Assembly: GCA_022708585.1 (NCBI GenBank) | Contig: JAKIYJ010000069.1 | Location: forward strand, 1-7,328 | Direction: 5' to 3' | Length of the DNA stretch: 7,328 nt | DNA from: Bacteroidota bacterium | Lineage (GTDB): Bacteria > Bacteroidota > Bacteroidia > Bacteroidales > JAKIYJ01 | In this document: positions 1 through 5,447 of the stretch, piece after piece | Layout of the letters: every line of letters starts with the position of its first letter | Position numbering within the stretch: position 1 is the first letter of the stretch | Program-made: the position numbers and the translations under genes | The notes under the pieces: model-generated | What the model saw: the letters and a program-made list of their open reading frames with translations, nothing else | What the model was told of the DNA's origin: nothing | Databases searched by the model: none

Positions 1-884
1 AACCCAAACTTATCGAGCAATACGGTAGAGCACTTCTAAACACCAAAACAAAGAAGATTACAAAATTTGTTACTGCCGATTCTCTTTATAATAAATACCC
101 AATAGATTTAGTTGTTTTTGCATGGAATGTAGACCCGCTTGCAAGTCAGTATCCGCAACTAAGTCCATACGTTTTTTGTGCTGACAATCCAATATATTTT
201 GTTGATATTGATGGCAGGGTTTTATGGGATCCGCAAGCGAAAAAAGAAGTAATTTACAATGAAGAAAGCAAAAAATTCACGTATGCTGATGGTAGTGAAC
301 TAAGCGAAACATACAGAAAACAGGCAATGCCAACTTTACAAAAACTTACTTCAAGTGATGTTGGAGTAAATCTTGTTAAATCGATGCAATCTATAAGTAC
401 AAAAATTATTATTGATGAAACTGATAAAAAGACAATTAAAAGCAATCCTAATGCAAATAGTACTGTTTTGAGGGAAGTTGATGATAATGGCAATTTTATT
501 ACTAACAGTGAGGGTTTAAGTGAGGTGGCAACTATTGTTCCTAACTGGAGTAATATAACTGCAAATGCAAAAAGTGACAATATGGATATAGACGAAAAAC
601 TTTTAGCAACAATGGTTGTTGAATTTGGCCACATGTCAACAAAGGAGCAGATAACTTTGGAAAATTCATTGTCAGATATTTATACAAACTCTAATTCTTT
701 TGCACAAGTTTATAATCCGCTAATGAATTCAGCAATACAAAGTGAAATTGCATATAGAAAAGAAAAAGGGCAAACAATTGACAAATCTGTTTTTGGATTT
801 TATAATAAAATATCAACTCAGGAAATTGGCAAAGGGTTGAAATTGAGTGAAGAAAATCAGAAAATATACGATTCCTTAAAATAG
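1..884 (+). CDS. RHS/YD-repeat protein, C-terminal part with variable tip domain (5' partial)
   Basis: The reading frame is open from base 3 to the TAG at 882-884, giving 293 visible residues; the start lies upstream of the window. Residues about 42-76 match the RHS repeat-associated core domain: NVDPLASQYPQLSPYVF, then CADNPIYFVDIDGR. In this family that core ends the conserved shell, and what follows is a variable C-terminal tip that is often a toxin. Here the tip is about residues 77-293. I do not recognise its family. Residues 205-211 read VVEFGHM, which resembles a zinc-peptidase helix (HExxH) whose first histidine is valine. The tip looks soluble, with no membrane segment. RHS proteins are normally very large and secreted or surface exposed, so most of this one is missing from the window. 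An ATG at 327 is internal and is not the real start. The RHS assignment is firm; the toxin role is inference. Confidence 0.9.
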   Translation, partial: PKLIEQYGRALLNTKTKKITKFVTADSLYNKYPIDLVVFAWNVDPLASQYPQLSPYVFCADNPIYFVDIDGRVLWDPQAKKEVIYNEESKKFTYADGSELSETYRKQAMPTLQKLTSSDVGVNLVKSMQSISTKIIIDETDKKTIKSNPNANSTVLREVDDNGNFITNSEGLSEVATIVPNWSNITANAKSDNMDIDEKLLATMVVEFGHMSTKEQITLENSLSDIYTNSNSFAQVYNPLMNSAIQSEIAYRKEKGQTIDKSVFGFYNKISTQEIGKGLKLSEENQKIYDSLK

Positions 885-893
885 GTTATTATT

Positions 894-1334
894 ATGAAAA
901 ATAAAATTTTTATTTTTTTTGCGTTAATAATTTTTTGTGTAGGATGTAATTCATACAAAAATATAATGCAGACAAACAAATTGATAAAACAAAATATTAT
1001 AAATAAAGATATTGTTGTTATCAAATCTGACTACCTTAGTGTTGAATGGATTAATTTAGCTTTAAATAAAAATTACAAATTTGAATATGCAATCAGGATT
1101 GTTGACTCTATTCAAAATGACACTTCATATGTTAGAGAATACTATAATAAGGATATGTATTTTAAAGGTAAAATTGTTAAAAATAATAGATATAGTACAT
1201 GGGGTGGTTATTATAAAGAAATAAAAATTATTTCACCAAGTTATTTAGGATTTGATGGTATTCCAATTTATGTTGATATTAAAAATAGAAAAAACGGTAA
1301 AATTGTAAGACATCAATTTAGTATAATTGAATAA
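894..1334 (+). CDS. Small predicted lipoprotein, candidate immunity partner of the RHS tip
   Basis: This 146-residue protein starts nine bases after the RHS stop codon. The N-terminus is a lipoprotein signal: MKNK, then a hydrophobic run IFIFFALIIF, then CVGC with the probable lipidated cysteine at residue 18. The -3 position is Cys rather than the usual Leu, so the lipobox is not perfect. The mature part is rich in Lys, Ile, Tyr and Asn, looks like a small beta-rich periplasmic or membrane-anchored domain, and matches no family I know. Its base composition is even more AT-rich than the core genes further on. Tight spacing suggests translation from the same transcript as the RHS gene, and small lipoproteins at this position often act as immunity proteins in polymorphic-toxin loci. 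That role is inferred only from position and size. Confidence 0.75.
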   Translation: MKNKIFIFFALIIFCVGCNSYKNIMQTNKLIKQNIINKDIVVIKSDYLSVEWINLALNKNYKFEYAIRIVDSIQNDTSYVREYYNKDMYFKGKIVKNNRYSTWGGYYKEIKIISPSYLGFDGIPIYVDIKNRKNGKIVRHQFSIIE

Positions 1335-1365
1335 TCTACAAAATGTGCAGTAATTTTTTGTCTCG

Positions 1366-1427
1366 TCCTAAAATAGGTTTATACAAAAAAAGAAAAAATG
1401 TATAAAAAAAGTAAACTTATTTCAGGA
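1366..1427. repeat. Imperfect inverted repeat, 16 bp arms
   Basis: TCCTAAAATAGGTTTA at 1366-1381 is the reverse complement of TAAACTTATTTCAGGA at 1412-1427 in 14 of 16 positions, with a 30-base loop that contains the ATG at 1398. In RNA one mismatch would be a G-U pair. The left arm is itself nearly self-complementary (CCTA-AAA-TAGG). It lies 31 bases past the lipoprotein stop. It could be the tip of an insertion sequence, or a hairpin ending the RHS-lipoprotein transcript, although no T-run follows it. Confidence 0.55.
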
Positions 1428-1490
1428 TTAACAGTACAAAAAATTGTAAGAAGGCCAAACAAATATTTTACAATTGAGGACAAGCATTTA
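1366..1490 (+). mobile_element. Possible end fragment of a second insertion sequence
   Basis: This stretch starts with an inverted repeat (1366-1381 with 1412-1427). An ATG at 1398 opens a 34-codon frame ending at 1500-1502, MYKKSKLISGL followed by a segment ending NKYFTIEDKHLYKV. The layout, with terminal repeat, short leader and the start of a basic protein, resembles the left end of an insertion sequence carrying the first codons of a transposase subunit. The FTIEDKH portion faintly recalls helix-turn-helix OrfA proteins of Bacteroidota IS3-type elements. The frame is cut where the IS630-type element begins. I cannot confirm the family. It could also be ordinary intergenic DNA with a chance frame. 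Confidence 0.3.
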
Positions 1491-1516
1491 TACAAAGTCT
1501 AATATTTAATTACGCA
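1487..1516 (+). repeat. Terminal inverted repeat of the IS630-type element (transposase 3' side)
   Basis: It begins TTTATACAAAGTCTA and continues to ATTACGC near 1508-1514. It pairs with 1853-1882 in 25 of 30 positions. The inner half overlaps the last codons of the transposase remnant, whose stop is at 1499-1501, so the coding end and the repeat are shared, as is common in compact insertion sequences. Confidence 0.75.
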
Positions 1517-1834
1517 AATAGTCAATAATTTTTCGTTTGTAATTTGAAAATGAGAAAACATCTGCCAAAACTTTACTTTTCTCAACTTCATAGATTCCAA
1601 ATATCTATTGTGGGTTATAGATTTTCTTATGAACCACAGGGCCTTTTCAATTGGGTTTAAATCTGGTGAATATGGAGGCAAATAAAGAATTTACAATCTT
1701 TTGTTTTGCTCCAAAAACTTTTTTAGAAACTTCGCATGATGATACTTTACATTGTCAAGCACCAAAATAATCTTTGGAGCATCTTTGAATGTGTACAGTA
1801 TTTTCTTCCCATATTTTGGTAATTTAATTTTTTT
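1499..1834 (-). pseudogene. IS630-family transposase, C-terminal remnant
   Basis: On the minus strand the readable frame starts just after a TGA at 1835-1837 and runs to the TAG at 1499-1501. It contains LPKYGKKILY, then IILVLDNVKYHHAKFLKKF, then LPPYSPDLNPIEK, the classic second catalytic Asp (VLDN, codon 1754-1756) and catalytic Glu (NPIEK, codon 1646-1648) of the IS630/Tc1-mariner DDE transposase. A TAA at 1691-1693 breaks the frame between these residues, where relatives have a sense codon, probably a lysine changed by one base. About 110 residues remain of a family length near 340-370; the DNA-binding N-terminus and first catalytic Asp are deleted. The remnant cannot make an active enzyme. 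The 60-residue open segment after the stop (1499-1681) is not a separate gene. Confidence 0.88.
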
Positions 1835-1852
1835 TCAAAATTACTAAAATAA

Positions 1853-1882
1853 TGTGTAATTACAAAATAGACTTTATATAAA
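1853..1882 (-). repeat. Terminal inverted repeat of the IS630-type element (transposase 5' side)
   Basis: Read on the minus strand it begins TTTATATAAAGTCTA and continues to GTAATTAC, matching the repeat at 1487-1516 with mismatches only at positions 7, 16, 18, 20 and 28. Its outer edge is six bases from the stop codon of the metallo-beta-lactamase-fold gene. Confidence 0.75.
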
Positions 1883-1888
1883 ATAAAT

Positions 1889-2749
1889 TCAATATAAAAA
1901 AGGTTTTTCGAAATGAAATAATTCTTTAAACTTAAACACCTTATCAGCCTTTATCCATTTGTGAGTTTTTTGTAAAGTACAACATTCATTTAAAGCATCG
2001 TGTTCAAAAAATAAAATATACGAATTATTCAAGGCTTCTTTCAAAAAAAGTTCCTTTTCTTGCATACTAATTAAGGGTCTTGTATCAAAAGATGAAACAT
2101 AAGGTATAGGGATATGCCCTGCTGATGGAATAAAATCAGCCATGTAAACAACAGTAAGATTATTATATTTAATAAAAGGAATTATTTGCCCATCTGTATG
2201 ACCATTAAAAAGTCTTAAATTTATTTTATCTGAAAATTCTCCTTCTGTTTCTATAAATTTCAACATTCCTTTTTCTTTTAACGGAACAAAATTTTCCGGA
2301 AAATATGAAGCCCCTTCTCGTGGATTAGGATTATTAGCCCAATTCCATTGTTGTTTCGAACACCAATGAACCGCATTGGGGAAAACGGCTTCGAAACCAT
2401 CATCTGTCCTTATTAATGCTCCTCCACAATGATCATAATGTAAATGAGTAAATATAACATCGGTAATTTGTTGAGGAGTATAGCCCAATTCTTGCAATGA
2501 TTTTAGTAAGGAATATTCTTCTGTACGGTACTGATACGAATAGAACTTTTCACTTTGCTTATCGCCCATCCCGGTATCAATAAGGGTAATTTTATCTCCC
2601 TCATCTACAAGCAAACATCGTTGTGAAACAGGAATAAGATTGTTTTCATCAGCTTCACAAAATTTTTTCCATATACTTTTAGGAACCACTCCAAAGCAAG
2701 CTCCTCCATCTGATTTATAATTACCAGATTCAACAGGATATATCTTCAT
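1889..2749 (-). CDS. Metallo-beta-lactamase-fold hydrolase (lactonase-like)
   Basis: The 286-residue protein is a predicted cytoplasmic zinc hydrolase. It carries the full metal-binding set: LIDTGMG at 57-62, the HxHxDH motif THLHYDHCGG with His102, His104, Asp106 and His107, His184 in FNGHTDG, Asp205 in YMADF, and His250 in FFEHDA. Spacing of the last ligands resembles AiiA/YtnP-type N-acyl-homoserine lactonases, but the substrate cannot be read from sequence and many relatives act on other esters or thioesters. There is no signal peptide. It is the third gene after dnaN and thpR, 38 bases past the thpR stop, so it is probably co-transcribed with them. The ATG at 2747-2749 fits the family start (MKIYPVESG). 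An IS630 remnant begins within a few bases of its stop, and the C-terminus (FHFEKPFLY) appears intact. Confidence 0.88.
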   Translation of the reverse strand: MKIYPVESGNYKSDGGACFGVVPKSIWKKFCEADENNLIPVSQRCLLVDEGDKITLIDTGMGDKQSEKFYSYQYRTEEYSLLKSLQELGYTPQQITDVIFTHLHYDHCGGALIRTDDGFEAVFPNAVHWCSKQQWNWANNPNPREGASYFPENFVPLKEKGMLKFIETEGEFSDKINLRLFNGHTDGQIIPFIKYNNLTVVYMADFIPSAGHIPIPYVSSFDTRPLISMQEKELFLKEALNNSYILFFEHDALNECCTLQKTHKWIKADKVFKFKELFHFEKPFLY

Positions 2750-2787
2750 AATAGAAATATTTTTATTATATCAAAAATAAGCATTTG

Positions 2788-3366
2788 CTATAAAATCTTT
2801 TGGTTTAAAATAAAAGTGTTCAAAATATTATATATAGCACCTTGTGGTGTTAATGTACTTTCGAAAAGATGAAATTTGTCGACATATAATTTATATTTAA
2901 AAAAATCCTTGTATTTTTCAACAGTTGAATAAAAATCTTGGACATTATTAATATGTTTAATCCTTGCCAGAGTTATATGAGGAATAAAATCAGGGGATTC
3001 TGTTATAACTTTTTTTTCTTTCAAGAATTCATTATTGATTTTTGTTTTTAATTCAAGTAAAAGAGGATTTTTGTTAACACCAATCCATAATGTTTTAGGA
3101 TATTTTTTTTTACCAAATGTCCCAATATGATTTATTTCCAGATTAAATGGCAGAGAATTGCTGGCAATACAATTAAGAACTTTATTAATTTCAGGAATTT
3201 GAATTTCATCAGTTTTACCAAAGAACAGCAATGTAAGATGAAGTTGATTTATGTCAGAAAAAACAACATTTTCGTGTTTTAATTGAAATTTTAATGAATT
3301 AAAACAATTTTTTAATTCTTCTGACGAAATTATTTTTATAGCAATAAAAAGGCGTTTAAAAGGCAT
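2788..3366 (-). CDS. thpR: RNA 2',3'-cyclic phosphodiesterase (2H phosphoesterase, ThpR/LigT family)
   Basis: The 192-residue protein has the two catalytic histidine motifs of the 2H superfamily: HLTL at residues 43-46, followed by LFFG, and HITL at 130-133, followed by ARI. Other family marks are the N-terminal RLFIAIKI, the central FGKKKYPKTLWIGV, and FHLFESTLTPQGAIY near the C-terminus. Length is close to the usual 175-190. Family members hydrolyse 2',3'-cyclic phosphate ends of RNA to 2'-phosphates and can ligate tRNA halves in the reverse direction in vitro; the physiological role is unsettled. It starts eight bases after the dnaN stop and is very probably translated from the dnaN transcript. 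The ATG at 3364-3366 gives the normal family N-terminus. Confidence 0.93.
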   Translation of the reverse strand: MPFKRLFIAIKIISSEELKNCFNSLKFQLKHENVVFSDINQLHLTLLFFGKTDEIQIPEINKVLNCIASNSLPFNLEINHIGTFGKKKYPKTLWIGVNKNPLLLELKTKINNEFLKEKKVITESPDFIPHITLARIKHINNVQDFYSTVEKYKDFFKYKLYVDKFHLFESTLTPQGAIYNILNTFILNQKIL

Positions 3367-3374
3367 CTTAAATA

Positions 3375-4502
3375 TTATGCATTAAGCATAATAGGCATAA
3401 CAAGCATAAGTATATCTTCGTTTGATGGTTCTGTCGGAACAGGTAAAATAATTCCTGCACGATTTGGAGCCGACATTTCTATTTTAATCTGTTCAGTTTC
3501 AAGGTTACTTAACATTTCAATGATAAATTTGGAATTAAAACCTATTTCAATATCTTCGCCTTCAAAATTGCAGATTAAACGTTCTTTTGCTTCGTTTGAT
3601 AAATCAAGATCTTCAGCCGACAGAATTAATTCTCTGCCACTAATTTTAAATCGAACCTGATGTGTTGATTGATTAGCAAATATTGAAACTCTTTCCAGAG
3701 AATTAAGCAGTTGAAGCCTGTCAATTATAAGATTCTTATTATTTTGTAAAGGGATAACAGCATCAAAATTAGGATATTTTCCTTCAATAACTCGGCAAAC
3801 TACGTTAACATTATCAAATGAAAAAGAAGCATTTTTTTGGTTAAAATCAATTTTAACAGCGGTGTCATTTTGAGGTAAAATATTTTTTAGTTGAACCAGA
3901 GGTTTTTTAGGGATAATCATTGATTGAGTTTCTCCTTTAGATTTAACATCAGTACAACGGTATCTTACAAGTTTATGAGCATCGGTTGCAACAAAAGTAA
4001 TATTTTCATCGGTAAGCTGGCAAAAAACGCCTGACATAACGGGTCTCAATTCATCAACACCTGTTGCAAATAAAGTTTTACTTATTGCTGTTGCAAGTAT
4101 TTTAGAAGGTATTTCAATTGAAGATGTATTTTCAAGCAAAGGTAATTTAGGAAATTCTTCCCCTTTATGTCCTGATAATTTAAAATTTCCTTCTCCTGTA
4201 TTGATTTCAATGGTCTGGTTTTCTTCATTAATTGAAAAATGAAGTGGAATATCGGGAAAAGTTTTTAATGTTTCCAGAAGCATTCTGGCTGGAATAGTAA
4301 TAGAACCATCTACATCAATTTTCTCGGGTTCTACCGTAACCGACATTGAAGTTTCAATATCTGATGCTGTGATTTTTAACTTGTTGTTTTGGATTTCAAA
4401 AAGAAAATTATCTAAAATAGGGACAACATTACTTGTTGTAGGCACTCCGCTTATTGATTGCAATTTTTTTAATAAAGTTGCACTTGAAATTATAAAATTC
4501 AT
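3375..4502 (-). CDS. dnaN: DNA polymerase III subunit beta (sliding clamp)
   Basis: This 375-residue protein forms the dimeric ring that holds the replicative polymerase on DNA and binds MutS, ligase and other clamp clients. It has three clamp domains of about 120 residues each (roughly 1-120, 125-245, 246-375). Recognisable segments include NVVPILDNFLFE near 25-36, GSITIPARMLLETLKTFP near 66-83, FKLSGHKGEEFPKLP near 106-120, LRPVMSGVF and FVATDAHKL in the second domain, FEGEDIEIGFNSKF in the third, and the terminal LMLVMPIML, the usual C-terminal strand that helps form the client-binding pocket. Length is full. The ATG at 4500-4502 fits the family, and a consensus-like promoter lies about 25-55 bases upstream. 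No dnaA is next to it, unlike the classical dnaA-dnaN order; Bacteroidota often separate the two. Confidence 0.98.
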   Translation of the reverse strand: MNFIISSATLLKKLQSISGVPTTSNVVPILDNFLFEIQNNKLKITASDIETSMSVTVEPEKIDVDGSITIPARMLLETLKTFPDIPLHFSINEENQTIEINTGEGNFKLSGHKGEEFPKLPLLENTSSIEIPSKILATAISKTLFATGVDELRPVMSGVFCQLTDENITFVATDAHKLVRYRCTDVKSKGETQSMIIPKKPLVQLKNILPQNDTAVKIDFNQKNASFSFDNVNVVCRVIEGKYPNFDAVIPLQNNKNLIIDRLQLLNSLERVSIFANQSTHQVRFKISGRELILSAEDLDLSNEAKERLICNFEGEDIEIGFNSKFIIEMLSNLETEQIKIEMSAPNRAGIILPVPTEPSNEDILMLVMPIMLNA

Positions 4503-4526
4503 ATCTTATTAATATTTAATTTGCAA

Positions 4527-4557
4527 CAAAATTATAAAAAATATAAATAAAAAACAA
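4527..4557 (-). promoter_or_regulatory. Probable dnaN operon promoter (Bacteroidota type)
   Basis: On the minus strand TAATTTTG (4534-4527) fits the Bacteroidota -7 box TAnnTTTG exactly, and TTG (4557-4555) lies 20 bases before it, within the range known for the -33 element. The start of transcription would fall about 20 bases before the dnaN ATG. The match is to a short consensus in AT-rich DNA, so chance cannot be excluded. Confidence 0.6.
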
Positions 4558-4782
4558 TTAATATTTATTTTTTACTGTTTTGAAAATATTTATTAAATTT
4601 TCAAGTTAATCTTATCAATGTTTTGTTAAAACACTGTTTTTATAATTCATAATTAAAAAATATAATTGCAGTTTATGGATATAAAAAAAGTAATATTATA
4701 AGATAGTTGTCTTTTTATGCTTGAGCAATTGAAAAAACAACATGTATTTTTTTTATTTCAGGTATTTTTAGATAAATTGATT

Positions 4783-4790
4783 TAGTTTTG
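4783..4790 (+). promoter_or_regulatory. Possible -7 promoter element for the YqaA-TerC operon
   Basis: TAGTTTTG matches the Bacteroidota TAnnTTTG box. No clear TTG lies at the expected -33 distance; TTTC at 4756-4759 is the nearest candidate. It would start a transcript with a leader of about 30 bases before the TTG start codon at 4829. Confidence 0.4.
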
Positions 4791-4828
4791 CAAACTCAAA
4801 TTGTAATTAATTGTAATCATTAAAATAA

Positions 4829-5443
4829 TTGAGATACGTACGAAAGTTATATGATTGGGTTTTAAGCTGGGCCGAAAGCAAATATGGAGAACTGGCATTA
4901 TTTCTACTTGCCTTTTGTGAAACAATTTTCTTTCCGGTTCCACCCGATGTATTGCTTATTGCATTGGCATTGGGCAGTCCAGTTAAATCATTTCGATTTG
5001 CACTAACCTGTACTATTGGTTCAATTTGTGGGGCGATAATTGGTTATGGAATTGGACATTATATGTGGCTTAATGATGCTGGAGGTTTTACTTCCTTTGC
5101 AAATTTTTTCTTTAATAATATTCCAGGTTTTACTTATGACTTGTATTATTCTATACAAAGTTTATATAAAGAATGGGATTTCTGGATTGTTTTTGTAGCG
5201 GGCTTTACCCCAATTCCATATAAAGTTTTTACTATAACTTCTGGTGTATTCGATATGAATGTATTAATGTTTATTATAGCATCATCAGTCAGCAGAGGAG
5301 CAAGATTTTTTCTGGTATCATTTTTAATTTGGAAATTTGGGCCAGGGATAAAGACATTTATTGACAGATATTTCAATCTTGTTGCATTAGGTTTTACAGT
5401 ATTATTAATTGGTGGTTTTGTAATAATAAAATATTTAATATAA
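4829..5443 (+). CDS. YqaA-family membrane protein (VTT/DedA-like), TTG start
   Basis: The 204-residue integral membrane protein belongs to the YqaA branch (COG1238) of the VTT/SNARE-associated DedA-like superfamily. It has the typical opening VRKLYDWVLSWAESKYGE, the segment FCETIFFPVPPDVLLIALALG at about 29-49 with its acidic residue and re-entrant prolines, the FTPIPYKVFTITSG motif at 126-139, and SRGARFF at 155-161 with the conserved arginine. Hydrophobic stretches are near 21-50, 55-75, 117-127, 140-165 and 183-203. Broader DedA-type proteins act in lipid transport or membrane homeostasis; this branch has no settled substrate. The start must be the TTG at 4829-4831: an in-frame TAA is directly upstream at 4826-4828, and the first internal ATG would remove the conserved N-terminus. 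The next gene begins four bases after its stop. Confidence 0.9.
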   Translation: MRYVRKLYDWVLSWAESKYGELALFLLAFCETIFFPVPPDVLLIALALGSPVKSFRFALTCTIGSICGAIIGYGIGHYMWLNDAGGFTSFANFFFNNIPGFTYDLYYSIQSLYKEWDFWIVFVAGFTPIPYKVFTITSGVFDMNVLMFIIASSVSRGARFFLVSFLIWKFGPGIKTFIDRYFNLVALGFTVLLIGGFVIIKYLI

Positions 5444-5447
5444 GTAT

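Larger units (their letters stand above)
1487..1882 (-). mobile_element. Internally deleted IS630-type element with both terminal inverted repeats
   Basis: Two inverted copies of about 30 bp bound this segment. The outermost 15 bases are TTTATACAAAGTCTA on the left and, read from the right end inward, TTTATATAAAGTCTA (14 of 15 identical); identity over 30 bases is 25. Between them on the minus strand lies the C-terminal part of an IS630-family transposase. IS630/Tc1-mariner elements insert at TA and duplicate it. TA dinucleotides at 1491-1492 and 1877-1878 could be the duplicated target, which would put the exact element at 1493-1876, about 0.38 kb. A full element is usually about 1.1 kb, so roughly two thirds is gone while both ends survive. 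Such a copy could only move if a full-length relative supplied transposase. It lies against the stop codon of the metallo-beta-lactamase gene. Confidence 0.8.
4503..4828. other. Divergent intergenic region between dnaN and the YqaA-like gene
   Basis: This 326-base AT-rich region separates two divergent operons and contains no convincing gene. It holds a dnaN promoter at 4527-4557 (minus) and a weaker plus-strand promoter core at 4783-4790. An 8-bp inverted repeat lies at 4580-4587 and 4597-4604 (TTGAAAAT/ATTTTCAA, 9-base loop), just upstream of the dnaN -33 element; in DNA this AT-rich such repeats arise by chance. A direct repeat TTGTAAT at 4801-4807 and 4811-4817, with a period of ten bases, lies between the plus-strand promoter core and the TTG start. 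The rest shows nothing I can name. Confidence 0.6.

Noticed and set aside
254..634. 126-residue minus-strand open frame inside the RHS gene
   Set aside because: It is antisense to a well-supported RHS frame, and its serine/leucine-rich composition is what the complement of such a gene gives.
327..884. Separate gene starting at the ATG at 327
   Set aside because: The same frame is open back to base 3 and encodes the RHS core motif, so the ATG is internal.
4619..4645. Small hairpin TGTTTT-GTT-AAAACA followed by T-rich DNA, terminator-like
   Set aside because: No gene on either strand ends here and the stem is all A/T except one pair, so chance is likely.
4503..4828. Manganese (yybP-ykoY) riboswitch or replication origin boxes upstream of the operons
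   Set aside because: I see no conserved riboswitch core and no DnaA-box cluster (TTATNCACA); the region is only AT-rich.
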